A DNA stretch of 53,895 bases from Halodesulfovibrio sp. (GTDB taxonomy: Bacteria; Desulfobacterota; Desulfovibrionia; Desulfovibrionales; Desulfovibrionaceae), in contig NZ_JAOARI010000020.1 in assembly GCF_025210605.1 (NCBI RefSeq), forward strand, positions 1 through 53,895, given 5' to 3'. Under the pieces are notes generated by a model that did no database searches, had not been told where the DNA came from, and saw only the letters and a program-made list of their open reading frames with translations. Positions 43,577-52,500 of the stretch are shown in pieces (the stretch's first letter is position 1; each line of letters starts with the position of its first letter). Position numbers and translations under genes: made by a program.

Positions 43577-44374
43577 ATGTCTACAATTTCACGTCGTCAG
43601 ATGATTGCAGGTGTTGGTGGAGTAATCGTGGGCGGAGCTGTTGCTTCCGCACTCCCAGCTATGGCAGCCCCTTCTAAATTTGTTCCTAACACCGAGTGGG
43701 TTCCGCACAAAGTTGATCCAGCTATCGGCGAACGCTTTGGCTACGACGGATACTACCACAAAGGCTACGGCTGCTGCTACGGTGCATTCTACGCTATCGT
43801 TGGTCAGATGGCAGAAAAACATGGCGCTCCATACAAAGATTTTCCTTTCCACATGATGGAAGTTGGTAAATCCGGTATTTCCAACTGGGCAACCATCTGT
43901 GGCGCACTTCTTGGTGCTGCTTCCGCATTCTCTCTCTTCTATGGTCGTAAAGAACGTAAAGCCATGGTTGACGAACTTTTCCGCTGGTACGAACAGACTG
44001 CATTCCCTATCTACAAGCCAACAACCGATATCCACGTTGATAAAGAAATCCCTACCAGCGTAAGTAACTCTGTTCTTTGTCACGTTTCTGTATCCCGTTG
44101 GTCTTACACTACAGGTATTCCTGCTAAGTCCAAAGTTCGTTCCGAACGCTGTGGTCGCCTGACTGCTGACGTTTCCCGCAAAGCTATCGAAATCCTCAAT
44201 GCTAAAATTGATGGTAAATTCGAAGGTCTCTACGGCAAACAAGAATCTGTGAAGTACTGTGAAAGCTGTCACGGTAAAGGCAAAGAGTCCCCTATTGCTA
44301 AAGGCAAGCAGGACTGTACTCCTTGTCACTCCGGTTCTGAAGCTACAGAAAACAAATTTAAAGATCACCCATAA
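43577..44374 (+). CDS. Split-Soret cytochrome c precursor
   Basis: A 265-residue exported cytochrome. The Tat signal peptide has SRRQMIAGVGGVIVGG and ends near ALPAMA (about residue 31). Two c-type haem sites, CESCH and CTPCH, lie near the C-terminus. The mature part begins with KGYGCCYGAFYAIVGQ, a Cys-rich motif also found in split-Soret cytochromes. These proteins are periplasmic in Desulfovibrio and have been linked to nitrate-dependent growth; their physiological partner is not settled. A GAGGAGG site gives a strong start. It stands alone with its own terminator. Confidence 0.93.
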   Translation: MSTISRRQMIAGVGGVIVGGAVASALPAMAAPSKFVPNTEWVPHKVDPAIGERFGYDGYYHKGYGCCYGAFYAIVGQMAEKHGAPYKDFPFHMMEVGKSGISNWATICGALLGAASAFSLFYGRKERKAMVDELFRWYEQTAFPIYKPTTDIHVDKEIPTSVSNSVLCHVSVSRWSYTTGIPAKSKVRSERCGRLTADVSRKAIEILNAKIDGKFEGLYGKQESVKYCESCHGKGKESPIAKGKQDCTPCHSGSEATENKFKDHP

Positions 44375-44422
44375 TAGCTAGTTCATAGTAACTGGGAGCT
44401 CCTCCCATACGCCTCATACGCC

Positions 44423-44460
44423 AAGGCGGTTCTGTATATCAGAACCGCCTTACTTTTTTT
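44423..44460 (+). terminator. Cytochrome gene terminator
   Basis: AAGGCGGTTCTG pairs with CAGAACCGCCTT around TATAT, followed by AC and seven T. Confidence 0.92.
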
Positions 44461-44538
44461 GTAGCGTATGTAATACCACCGCATAGATGTGAGCCTTACG
44501 ACATTCTGCCACAAAACAAACATATGTTACAGTGACAC

Positions 44539-45399
44539 CTACTTCTGGCATGTTTTACAGTAGACTGTTGTACGTCCAGCCACTTTCTCGGTTGTAAGAG
44601 GCTCACCGCACACACGACAATCCTGCCCAGATCTTCCGTACACCAAAAAATTGTTCTGAAACGCCCCTGCATCGCCGTGAGCATCTCTATAGTCACGAAT
44701 TGAAGAACCACACTCACGAATCGCCTGCTTGAGCACTTCCTTGAGTTTTATGTGCAGCACCGCCAAGCTTTTTTTAGAAATCTCATTCGATGGCGTATCC
44801 GGTCTGATTCCGGCGCGGAATAGTGACTCGTCTGCATAAATATTACCGATTCCAGCAATTACTTTTTGATCGAGTAATGCCGCTTTTATGCGGGTTCTAC
44901 GAGAACGGAACAGTGCTACAAAATCATCTGTTTCAATAGTGAGCGGTTCCGGCCCAAGCTGTTGCCAGAACTGCCAATTCAAATAATCGCACGGCGCTAA
45001 CGCACGGCAAAAACCGAACTTTCGCATGTCATCAAAAAACAACCGTGTTCCATTACTCAAATCAAAAATAATTCGAGTATGCCGCGCAGGTTCAGTCTCG
45101 GCAGGATACACAAACAGTCTGCCGGACATCTTTAAATGAAACGCAAGCTGCAATGGATACTCTGAACGCGGCACAGGCAATTCGTTTGCGTAACGTTCAG
45201 GAATAGACAAATCCATGAGCAGCAATTTTCCCCGCCTATGAACATGTGTAATCTTTCGCCCTGCTACGTATTTTTCCAGCATCTCCCGCCGACCTTCGAC
45301 ACTGGAGTCATTCAAAATAGTGACCTGTTCTATTGTCTGCTCTGCCAGCATCGGCCATAGACCGGAGGCAATGGTTTCCACTTCTGGTAATTCTGGCAT
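44539..45399 (-). CDS. mutM: Formamidopyrimidine-DNA glycosylase
   Basis: A 286-residue Fpg/MutM that removes 8-oxoguanine and formamidopyrimidines. The N-terminal PELPEVET contains the catalytic Pro and Glu; GRRGKLLL-type HRRGKLLLMDL follows; the GIGNIYADESLFRAGI segment and a C-terminal zinc finger with paired cysteines (CRVCG ... CKTC) complete the family. Its ATG overlaps the upstream gene's stop (TAATG), so it is translationally coupled to the ChaN/PDZ gene. Confidence 0.97.
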   Translation of the reverse strand: MPELPEVETIASGLWPMLAEQTIEQVTILNDSSVEGRREMLEKYVAGRKITHVHRRGKLLLMDLSIPERYANELPVPRSEYPLQLAFHLKMSGRLFVYPAETEPARHTRIIFDLSNGTRLFFDDMRKFGFCRALAPCDYLNWQFWQQLGPEPLTIETDDFVALFRSRRTRIKAALLDQKVIAGIGNIYADESLFRAGIRPDTPSNEISKKSLAVLHIKLKEVLKQAIRECGSSIRDYRDAHGDAGAFQNNFLVYGRSGQDCRVCGEPLTTEKVAGRTTVYCKTCQK

Positions 45400-46664
45400 T
45401 ATGAAGAATGAGGGTGTTTCGGCACAGGCATAGAGATAGTTTTCTCCTTGCCGTCCCTGATTATTGTAAAGACCATGTCTTTTCCTTCCTTGGAGGCTTT
45501 TACACCAGCCCTGTGAAGGGTCATCATGGATTCAACATCCATCCCGCCAACTTTAACTATTTTATCGCCCACACAAAATCCTGCTTTGCATGCAGCAGAA
45601 TCTTTTTTAATTGCAGTAATAGTGGCACCGTCAGTTTCCATGCGCAAGACAAAACCAAGCCTGCTCTGTTTAATGAGTGGACAGTAAAATTGTACATCAC
45701 CTTTGGCTTCTTCAAAAGGTGCTGCATTCCGCCACGGAACAACCGTCAGCACCTTCGCATCAGGGTCTAGCTTAGAAAGACGGTACGCAATTCCCCAGCC
45801 ATATTCCACATGCCCTGTGCCGGACAAAATAACCATAGGAAGATTTGTACGCTTTCTTACTGCAACAGCCTGTTCTGCCATGCCCGTATCCCACATGGAT
45901 TGAATGAGGAAAAAACGCTGACGATAGTGCGCTAACGATTTTTTAGCTACTTCTGCCGCCTTAGGATTCTTTTTATCCTTTTTCATTAACTCCACATGTT
46001 CATCATGCACCTTCTGCAATTCCTTTTCCTGCTCCTTCATGGCTGGAATCGGATTTTTAGGAAGATACTGACGCTCTTCCGGCGTTAAGCTTTCCACACC
46101 TTCGTCGCCAATTTTTTGTGCAACTGTGAAAGGAAAATTTAGTGCGAACACAGGAATGCTATGAACGTAAAGCGCTTTAATAATCGGTTCATACAAAGCA
46201 TATGAAAAGCCCCACGCGTCCTTCCAGTCTACTTTTTTTGGAAATTCAGCAAAGGGTACTGAGCCGTCATTAACTGCATCAAGCTTTGGCTGCCTGTCTT
46301 GTGAAAACATTTCCAGTCCCACAGTAAACCGTGTGCCTGATGCTGCTAATGCATCGATTAATTTTGCTTGGACGATATGGTCGCAGGTGACGTTATGTGT
46401 TTCACCGATAAGAATGTAGTCTGATGATTGTGCGAGGGCGAGTACTTCGGAAAGGGATGCTTTGGAACCGTTGGCGTTAAAGAATTCGCCTTCAGTATAC
46501 TTGGAGGATAGTTTTGAATGAGCGGGGTCTGCTTTCACCGCTTGAGCAGTATCAGAGCCATCTGCTGGCGGTGCATGGGCAGCGTGGGAAAAAGGTGGTT
46601 GCACCAACGTGCAACCACCCAATATGACAACTACAGAAAAAAGAATTCTGAGGGTTAATCCCAT
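45399..46664 (-). CDS. ChaN-family lipoprotein with C-terminal PDZ domain
   Basis: A 421-residue exported protein. The N-terminus is a lipoprotein signal with the lipobox VILGGC (Cys about 18). The main domain (about residues 75-330) is ChaN/DUF399-like, with ILIGETHNVTCDH, GLEMFSQDRQP and VILSGTGHVEYGWGIAYRL. A PDZ-like domain follows at about 335-410 (AACKAGFCVGDKIVKVGG). ChaN proteins bind haem or iron in the envelope. The PDZ addition suggests peptide or partner binding. It overlaps the upstream PaaK-like gene by 10 bp. Confidence 0.85.
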   Translation of the reverse strand: MGLTLRILFSVVVILGGCTLVQPPFSHAAHAPPADGSDTAQAVKADPAHSKLSSKYTEGEFFNANGSKASLSEVLALAQSSDYILIGETHNVTCDHIVQAKLIDALAASGTRFTVGLEMFSQDRQPKLDAVNDGSVPFAEFPKKVDWKDAWGFSYALYEPIIKALYVHSIPVFALNFPFTVAQKIGDEGVESLTPEERQYLPKNPIPAMKEQEKELQKVHDEHVELMKKDKKNPKAAEVAKKSLAHYRQRFFLIQSMWDTGMAEQAVAVRKRTNLPMVILSGTGHVEYGWGIAYRLSKLDPDAKVLTVVPWRNAAPFEEAKGDVQFYCPLIKQSRLGFVLRMETDGATITAIKKDSAACKAGFCVGDKIVKVGGMDVESMMTLHRAGVKASKEGKDMVFTIIRDGKEKTISMPVPKHPHSS

Positions 46665-47920
46665 ATCCTTTTGTCCTCGATAGGACGAATCTGCGGAGGC
46701 AGTGAGCCAGGAGTCAGCACTTTAAGCTCCGGACGAAGTTTAATTTTCTCACGGAACTGGTGCAGCAGTTCATCCCCACGTTTGAAGTTGCTTGCTTCAA
46801 CGTACAAGGTCATTTCGTCAATGCCACCCGGGTTGGTAACTTCGATCTGCCAGCGCTTGATTTCTTCAAAGCGTGCCATAACCTGTTCAACCTGGTGTGG
46901 GTAAACGAACATGCCTTTAATACGAGCGGTAGTATCTACGCGACCAACAATAGAGCCAAGACGCGGAGAGGTACGACCACATGGGCAAGGAGATCTGTCA
47001 ATGTAACCGAGGTCGCCAGTTGCAAGACGGATGAGCGGGTAGGTTTTGTTAAACGCAGTAACAACAATCTCACCAACTTCACCGTCTTTAAGAGGAATAC
47101 CAGTATCAGGGTGACAGATTTCAACATAGGTTCTGTTAGCAATGTGCAGACCGGTTTTGTGGTAACATTCGTACCCAATACAACCAACGTCTGCTGTGCC
47201 GTAGCCCTGACGCATGATAAGGTCGAACTTCTTCTCAAGGGAAGAACGCATTTTCTCAGAGATACGCTCACCAGTTACAAATGCAACTTCGAGGTAGAGA
47301 TCTTTACGCAGGTTCAAACCTTTTTCTTCTGCTTTCTGAGCAAGGTGCATCAGGTAGCTTGGAGTTCCAACATACCCGCTTACGCGCAATTTTTGCATGA
47401 TTTCCAACTGAGTTGCAGCATTACCCGGACCAGCAGGAACGGTTGCACAACCCAAGTTACGCAGAGGCTCTTCAAACATGAGACCTGCTGGAGCAAGGTG
47501 GTAGTTGAAAGTAATCTGCGCAACGTCACCCGGACGGAACCCTGCGGAGTAGAAACCTTCTGTGTAGCCCCAGTAATCATCAGTGCGATCTTCTGGGTCA
47601 AAAATTGGTCCTGGGGAAAGGAAGACACGCTTCAATTCACCAAGGTCTTTTGTAAGCAGTCCACCAAGACGCGGTCCCATGGACTGCAAAAAGATAAGTT
47701 CTTTTTTCTTGAGGATAGGAATGTGTTTCAGATCTGAAAGAGATTTAAACTTTTCTACCTGAAACTGTGCGCGGTCAAAACGTTTTTTAACGTCTTCAGA
47801 ATAACGGTATGCGTATGTAAGAAGGTCTTTAAGCTGGATGAGGTAAAACTGACGACGTTCGCTTTCGTCAAGCACTTCACGTCGGCTATATATGCCTTCT
47901 GTACGGTCTTTACGGGTCAT
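46655..47920 (-). CDS. PaaK-like (phenylacetate-CoA ligase family) protein, lacking the usual P-loop
   Basis: A 421-residue protein of the AMP-forming ligase superfamily. Family features include GYGTADVGCIGYEC, TDTGIPLKDGEVGEIVVT and TGDLGYIDRSPCPCGRTSPRLGSIVGRVD, plus the C-terminal half. Where PaaK has the Ser/Gly/Thr-rich A3 loop (SSGTTG), this protein has VFLSPGPIFDPED, so adenylation activity is uncertain. It may be a divergent ligase with altered nucleotide binding. GGAG lies 7 nt before the ATG. It heads an operon with the ChaN/PDZ lipoprotein and mutM. Confidence 0.85.
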   Translation of the reverse strand: MTRKDRTEGIYSRREVLDESERRQFYLIQLKDLLTYAYRYSEDVKKRFDRAQFQVEKFKSLSDLKHIPILKKKELIFLQSMGPRLGGLLTKDLGELKRVFLSPGPIFDPEDRTDDYWGYTEGFYSAGFRPGDVAQITFNYHLAPAGLMFEEPLRNLGCATVPAGPGNAATQLEIMQKLRVSGYVGTPSYLMHLAQKAEEKGLNLRKDLYLEVAFVTGERISEKMRSSLEKKFDLIMRQGYGTADVGCIGYECYHKTGLHIANRTYVEICHPDTGIPLKDGEVGEIVVTAFNKTYPLIRLATGDLGYIDRSPCPCGRTSPRLGSIVGRVDTTARIKGMFVYPHQVEQVMARFEEIKRWQIEVTNPGGIDEMTLYVEASNFKRGDELLHQFREKIKLRPELKVLTPGSLPPQIRPIEDKRIWD

Positions 47921-48073
47921 GTGGGTACTCCATACAAGAAATTTTTATGCGGAACTAAACCCTGAGCTTACAGCAAAATGAATAGAAAATCAAGTTTTTT
48001 CTATTTTTTACATATATTTCAAGAATATACCACACAAAACGGAGGATGCAAGTTTTTTCCTATTGCCGCATAA

Positions 48074-48105
48074 TAAAAAATCCCGATTCACAAGGAATCG
48101 GGATT
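48074..48105 (-). terminator. trmI terminator
   Basis: On the minus strand AATCCCGATTC pairs with GAATCGGGATT over a 5-nt loop, followed by TTTTTATT. It lies 28 nt past the trmI stop. Confidence 0.88.
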
Positions 48106-48132
48106 GTAGAATCATCTGAAACAAGCAAAATA

Positions 48133-48999
48133 TTATTCTGCGGATTCTTCTTTTGCAGCAGCAAGACGTTCTTTACGAGCCGCTTCCTGCTTGCGCTCAC
48201 GGGTTCCCACATACTTGTGTCCCTCAAGAGCTTCAAGACCTTCCTGATGACGTGCAAAAATAAGAAAACCGGTGTGTGCAACCATGCGATCATTTGGACG
48301 CAGGCGATCCGGTACTGGTTTCCAGTTACGAACGAGGAGTTCAGAAACTTCAACTTCGTCAAATGGACCTTTTTCTAATTCTGTAAGAAGGCTGGAAACC
48401 TGATCCACTGTAGGAACAAGGAAACCAACCATTGCGCCGGACTTAATCGCACCCGGAATAAATTTTACATATTCCCAAGGGTCACGAACATCGAGGAACA
48501 GAGCATCGGCATCATCAACAAGAAAGCCGTTTTCGATGTTGTGGTTGTAGAGGGTTACGTTTTGACCGACACCTGCCCAGTCGAGGTTACGACGAGCAAG
48601 CTTCATAAATTCTTCGCGGGCTTCGTGAGTATGAATTTCGCCCTTTTCACCTGCAAACCAACTCATTGCGAGAGTAAGGCTACCGGAGCCGGAACCGGCT
48701 TCAATAACTTTAGAACCGTTACCCACACCAAGCTTCATGCAGATGTAGCCAATATCTTTTGGATAGATAACCTGTGTCTGACGCTTGACGCCTTTCACAA
48801 GATCGTGCAACGAAGGGCGTTGCACGCGGTATGGCTTTTCTTTATGTGTTAATACCACGCTGCCATAACCGGCAGCCATGATGTCTTCCATTTTAAGAAT
48901 GCCATCATTGCCATGTATATCGTTGCCAGGTTCTACACGGCGCATAACGCGTTTTCCGCGCGGGCCGACAAGCAGAACCAGTTCGCCTTGCTTAATCAT
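48133..48999 (-). CDS. trmI: tRNA (adenine-58-N1) methyltransferase
   Basis: A 288-residue SAM-dependent methyltransferase that makes m1A58 in the T-loop of tRNA. Features: VIEAGSGSGSLTLAMSWFAGEKGEIHTHEAREEF (SAM motif I and following), DALFLDVRDPWEY (motif IV), and the family's N-terminal beta domain. The start at 48999 (MIKQGELVLLVG) has a GGAGG site 9 nt upstream; an upstream in-frame start adds 19 basic residues without family similarity. A basic tail (RKERLAAAKEES) extends the C-terminus. Confidence 0.94.
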   Translation of the reverse strand: MIKQGELVLLVGPRGKRVMRRVEPGNDIHGNDGILKMEDIMAAGYGSVVLTHKEKPYRVQRPSLHDLVKGVKRQTQVIYPKDIGYICMKLGVGNGSKVIEAGSGSGSLTLAMSWFAGEKGEIHTHEAREEFMKLARRNLDWAGVGQNVTLYNHNIENGFLVDDADALFLDVRDPWEYVKFIPGAIKSGAMVGFLVPTVDQVSSLLTELEKGPFDEVEVSELLVRNWKPVPDRLRPNDRMVAHTGFLIFARHQEGLEALEGHKYVGTRERKQEAARKERLAAAKEESAE

Positions 49000-49199
49000 A
49001 TTTTTTTTCCTCCGTGGTTGGAGCAACGCCCTACTTATATATATGGTAGCTGTCAAGAGACAGTCTCTTATTGAGAATTCAAGATTTTTCCAGCAGTCAT
49101 GCAGAGTAGCAACTCTTTTTTGCTTGAAATAATAGCTGTCTTTTTGTGCTGCCTGTACGTATAATAATGAACCTTACCAGAGTGCGGGACATAATCGCC

Positions 49200-50231
49200 A
49201 TGAAGTTTACATATATTTTTGGTCCGGTTTTTTCCGGAAGACTTGGTCACTCTCTTGGTCTTGATCTTCTTGGAGAAAGAATCTGCTCAATGGATTGCCT
49301 TTACTGCGAAGTGGGCAAAACTGATGAGTTGACTCTTGACCGGAAGCCGTATGTCCCGGCTGACTACCTGCTGAACGAGTTACGCCAATGGCGCGACGCA
49401 CACAGCGACAATTTACCCGATTATGTTACTCTGGGAGGCTCCGGAGAACCGTGTCTTAACAGTGAACTGGACACGATAATAAAAGGCTGCAAACAGATTC
49501 TTCCATCTGTCCCTGTAGCAGTTCTCACGAACAGTACACTCATATGTGATCCCGATGTGCAAAATGCACTGTTGGAAGCAGATGCTGTGCTTCCTTCACT
49601 GGACTCACTTGTAGATAAAGAATTTGCGAAATTGAATCGCCCCTGCGGGGGGGTTAGCGCCGCAGCAATTGCGGACTGTCTTATACAGTTCAGCAAAAAA
49701 TACAGCGGCAAAATTTTTCTAGAAATATTACTGTCGCAGGGCATAAATGACTCACAAGAAAATTTAACCCTGCTCAAGGAGTATGTAACTCAGTTACAGC
49801 CTCATCGTGTTGACGTAACTACGTTATCAAGACCCGGTGCTTTTTCTTTAGCAAAAGCTGTTGATTCTAACGTACGAAAAGTATGGCAAGATGCACTTGC
49901 TGAGTGCATTACTAGATTTGATGCCAACGGCTCGACTAGCCACCAACATATTGCCAAAGAAAACACACAGGCAGCAGCTGAAGCACAGCCTGCCACAGAT
50001 AACCCACCGGACTTGCATGACCAAGACCGGTTAGCTGCAAAGCAACGTGTTCTGGAATCGCTCACACGCAGACCCCAGACACCGTCACAGCTCGCGATAG
50101 CTCTCACCCTTCCTCTATCCATTGTCATAGGCGTTTTAGACATACTGGAGAATGAAGGGACAATTTATAAGTCAGAGCCGGATCGCACAGCTACACTCAA
50201 CACAGATGAGCCGTTTTACTCCTGCCAGTAG
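49200..50231 (+). CDS. Radical SAM protein
   Basis: A 343-residue radical SAM enzyme with the cluster motif CSMDCLYCEVG (CxxxCxxC) near residue 32 and the GGSGEP motif that binds SAM. The C-terminal ~80 residues form a winged-helix-like segment (RVLESLTRRPQTPSQLAIALTLPLSIVIGVLDILENEGTIYK). The reaction is not identifiable. It resembles the uncharacterised radical SAM proteins with a C-terminal helix-turn-helix in Desulfovibrio. It is 47 nt upstream of rng and likely co-transcribed. Confidence 0.85.
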   Translation: MKFTYIFGPVFSGRLGHSLGLDLLGERICSMDCLYCEVGKTDELTLDRKPYVPADYLLNELRQWRDAHSDNLPDYVTLGGSGEPCLNSELDTIIKGCKQILPSVPVAVLTNSTLICDPDVQNALLEADAVLPSLDSLVDKEFAKLNRPCGGVSAAAIADCLIQFSKKYSGKIFLEILLSQGINDSQENLTLLKEYVTQLQPHRVDVTTLSRPGAFSLAKAVDSNVRKVWQDALAECITRFDANGSTSHQHIAKENTQAAAEAQPATDNPPDLHDQDRLAAKQRVLESLTRRPQTPSQLAIALTLPLSIVIGVLDILENEGTIYKSEPDRTATLNTDEPFYSCQ

Positions 50232-50278
50232 TCCGAGTGCCCCGACAACATTCGGAAAGGTTTTTTAAAGGACTCACA

Positions 50279-51748
50279 ATGGTCAGACCACGCAAAGGCA
50301 AGCGTAAGATGTTTATCAGCACCTTGCCGGGCGAACAGGTTGAAGTAGTACTTGCTGAAGAGGGCGTAGTACAAGAATACTATGTTGAGATGGTGCATCA
50401 GCAAAAAACAAAAGGTAATATCTACAAAGGTGTTATCAACAACATAGACACAAACCTTCAAGCCGCTTTCATTTCATACGGAGCAGAAAAAAACGGATTT
50501 CTTCAAATTGACGAAGTTCATTCCGAATATTTCCTTGCACCGCATGACCCAACTAAAGGTAAAAAATACCCGCCAATCCAAAAAGTCCTCAAAGCTGGAC
50601 AAGAAATTCTGGTGCAGGTTGTTAAAGAACCTACCGGAACTAAAGGCGCTTTTCTTACCTCATATCTTTCCATTCCGGGACGTTTTCTCGTTCTCACTCC
50701 GGGACGCGAACAAATTGGTGTTTCCCGTAAGGTTGATGACGAAAAAGAACGCGCACGCCTAAAAGCTATTTTTGACGAACAAAAGCCGGGTGATGACCTT
50801 GGCGTAATTGTTCGTACCGTCAGCATGGCGCAGCCTAAAACTTCTTTGCTGCGCGACTTACGCTTCCTTAAACGTATGTGGAAAGACGTACGCAGAAAAG
50901 CCACCACAGAAGAATCTCCAGCGTTGCTCTACAGAGAACGTGACCTCGCAACCCGCGCAGTACGAGATTACCTGACAGATGAAGTCGGTGAAGTGTGGAT
51001 TGATGATGAAGGCACAGCAGAAGCAGTAGAAGAGTTTGCAGGACTCGTTTTCCCGCGCCGTGGACTTCAGGTAAAAATCCATAATCAGCCGGAACTGTCC
51101 ATGTGGGAACGATTCAACTTGCAAAAGCAGCTTGAGCAAATTTACTCCCGTGAAGTTGTCTTGCCATCCGGTGGACGTTTGGTCTTCGACCAGACAGAAG
51201 CACTTATGGCGATTGATATTAACTCCGGAAAAATCGCAGGCAAAACAAATTTCGAATCCATGGCGCTGAAAACCAACATGGAAGCAGCCCAGACTATTGC
51301 CCAGCAATTAAAACTGCGCGACATCGGCGGACAGGTTGTTATCGACTTCATCGAAATGCGTGACCGCAATCATTGGCGCGAGGTAGAAAAAACACTGCGT
51401 AACGCCATGAAACTGGATAGAGCACGGCATGATGTGGGCAAAATGAGCCGCTTCGGTCTGCTTCAGATTGTACGCCAGCGTTTAGGCTCCTCTGCATTAT
51501 CCATCAGCACAGAAGTCTGTCCATGCTGTAACGGCTCCGGCTCACGCAGAAACATGGAATGGCAGTCTTTGCAATCTCTTAAAGATTTGCTTCGTCGTCT
51601 GCGTCACAACAAAGATGCTTCTGCAAAGTTCGAGCTTGAAGCAGAACGTGAGCTTGCCATGTATTTACTTAACCAAAAACGCGAACGTCTTCTCGAACTG
51701 GAAAAAACCTACAAGGTTGCCATCGAGATTAAGATCGCCAAGGCATAA
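50279..51748 (+). CDS. rng: Ribonuclease G (RNase E/G family)
   Basis: A 489-residue RNase E/G endonuclease acting in rRNA processing and mRNA decay. The N-terminal S1 domain (GNIYKGVINNIDTNLQAAFISYGAEKNGFLQ), the 5'-sensor and DNase-I-like parts, DINSGK with its metal-binding Asp, and VVIDFIEMRD are intact. The Zn-link cysteines appear as CPCCNGSG near residue 423. AAAGGA precedes the ATG. It sits between the radical SAM gene and queH (3 nt away). Confidence 0.95.
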   Translation: MVRPRKGKRKMFISTLPGEQVEVVLAEEGVVQEYYVEMVHQQKTKGNIYKGVINNIDTNLQAAFISYGAEKNGFLQIDEVHSEYFLAPHDPTKGKKYPPIQKVLKAGQEILVQVVKEPTGTKGAFLTSYLSIPGRFLVLTPGREQIGVSRKVDDEKERARLKAIFDEQKPGDDLGVIVRTVSMAQPKTSLLRDLRFLKRMWKDVRRKATTEESPALLYRERDLATRAVRDYLTDEVGEVWIDDEGTAEAVEEFAGLVFPRRGLQVKIHNQPELSMWERFNLQKQLEQIYSREVVLPSGGRLVFDQTEALMAIDINSGKIAGKTNFESMALKTNMEAAQTIAQQLKLRDIGGQVVIDFIEMRDRNHWREVEKTLRNAMKLDRARHDVGKMSRFGLLQIVRQRLGSSALSISTEVCPCCNGSGSRRNMEWQSLQSLKDLLRRLRHNKDASAKFELEAERELAMYLLNQKRERLLELEKTYKVAIEIKIAKA

Positions 51749-51751
51749 TCT

Positions 51752-52315
51752 ATGGCGCGTGTACTTTTACATATGTGCTGCGGTCCTTGCTCCATAACAA
51801 CTATTAAGGAGTTGCAAAGCGAAGGGCTGGAAGTAACCGGACTGTTCTATAATCCCAACATTCACCCGACGAAAGAATATCTTCGACGACGTGAGGGTGC
51901 TATTGAAGTAGCCCGTAAATACGATGTTAAAGTGATTTTACGCGATCAGGAATACGACCCGCAAAAATGGTTCCGCACCATGTGTTACCGCGAAGAAAAC
52001 CGCTGTTTCCACTGCTATGCAATGCGTATGGAGCGTGCATTTTCTATCGGACGTAAAGGGAACTTTGATTACGTGACGACCACCCTGCTTTACTCCAGAA
52101 TGCAAAAGCATGAAGACATTAAAAAGCTTGGTGAAGATATGGCACAAGGTGGCGCTGCCAAGTTCCTGTACCGCGATTTCCGCACCGGCTGGAAAGAGGG
52201 TATCGAAACCTCCAAAGACTGGAACATCTACCGCCAACAATATTGCGGCTGCCTCTATTCAGAAGGAGATCGTTACGCTAAAGAGTTTAAAGACACCTGC
52301 GGGTTAAAAAAATAA
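51752..52315 (+). CDS. queH: Epoxyqueuosine reductase QueH
   Basis: A 187-residue DUF208/QueH protein, the non-cobalamin enzyme for the last step of queuosine formation in tRNA. Cysteine motifs HMCCGPCS, RCFHC and QQYCGCLYSE are present, which bind a [4Fe-4S] cluster and a catalytic metal. The RMQKHE segment is also typical. The ATG lies 3 nt past rng. A terminator follows. Confidence 0.94.
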   Translation: MARVLLHMCCGPCSITTIKELQSEGLEVTGLFYNPNIHPTKEYLRRREGAIEVARKYDVKVILRDQEYDPQKWFRTMCYREENRCFHCYAMRMERAFSIGRKGNFDYVTTTLLYSRMQKHEDIKKLGEDMAQGGAAKFLYRDFRTGWKEGIETSKDWNIYRQQYCGCLYSEGDRYAKEFKDTCGLKK

Positions 52316-52318
52316 AAA

Positions 52319-52351
52319 CAAGGGCAGTCCTGAATTTTCGGACTGCCCTTG
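52319..52351 (+). terminator. queH terminator
   Basis: CAAGGGCAGTCC pairs with GGACTGCCCTTG around an 8-nt loop. The following GCTCTAT is T-poor, so it may be modest. Confidence 0.7.
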
Positions 52352-52500
52352 CTCTATCTGCAACATATCTATCAACAAGATAACAATACTGTTATCTGTC
52401 CAGTAATAACACTGCCCTTTGTTACGTACGTATCGAAACAATTAGGCTATCTGCTTTAGAAAACAAACACGCGACCAGAGGCATGCATCTGCACTGCCTG

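Noticed and set aside
43589..44368. 259-codon minus-strand ORF
   Set aside because: Antisense to the split-Soret cytochrome, which has Tat signal, haem motifs and a strong ribosome site.
46760..47737. 325-codon plus-strand ORF
   Set aside because: Antisense to the PaaK-like gene, whose family motifs are unambiguous; the plus-strand translation has no domain features.
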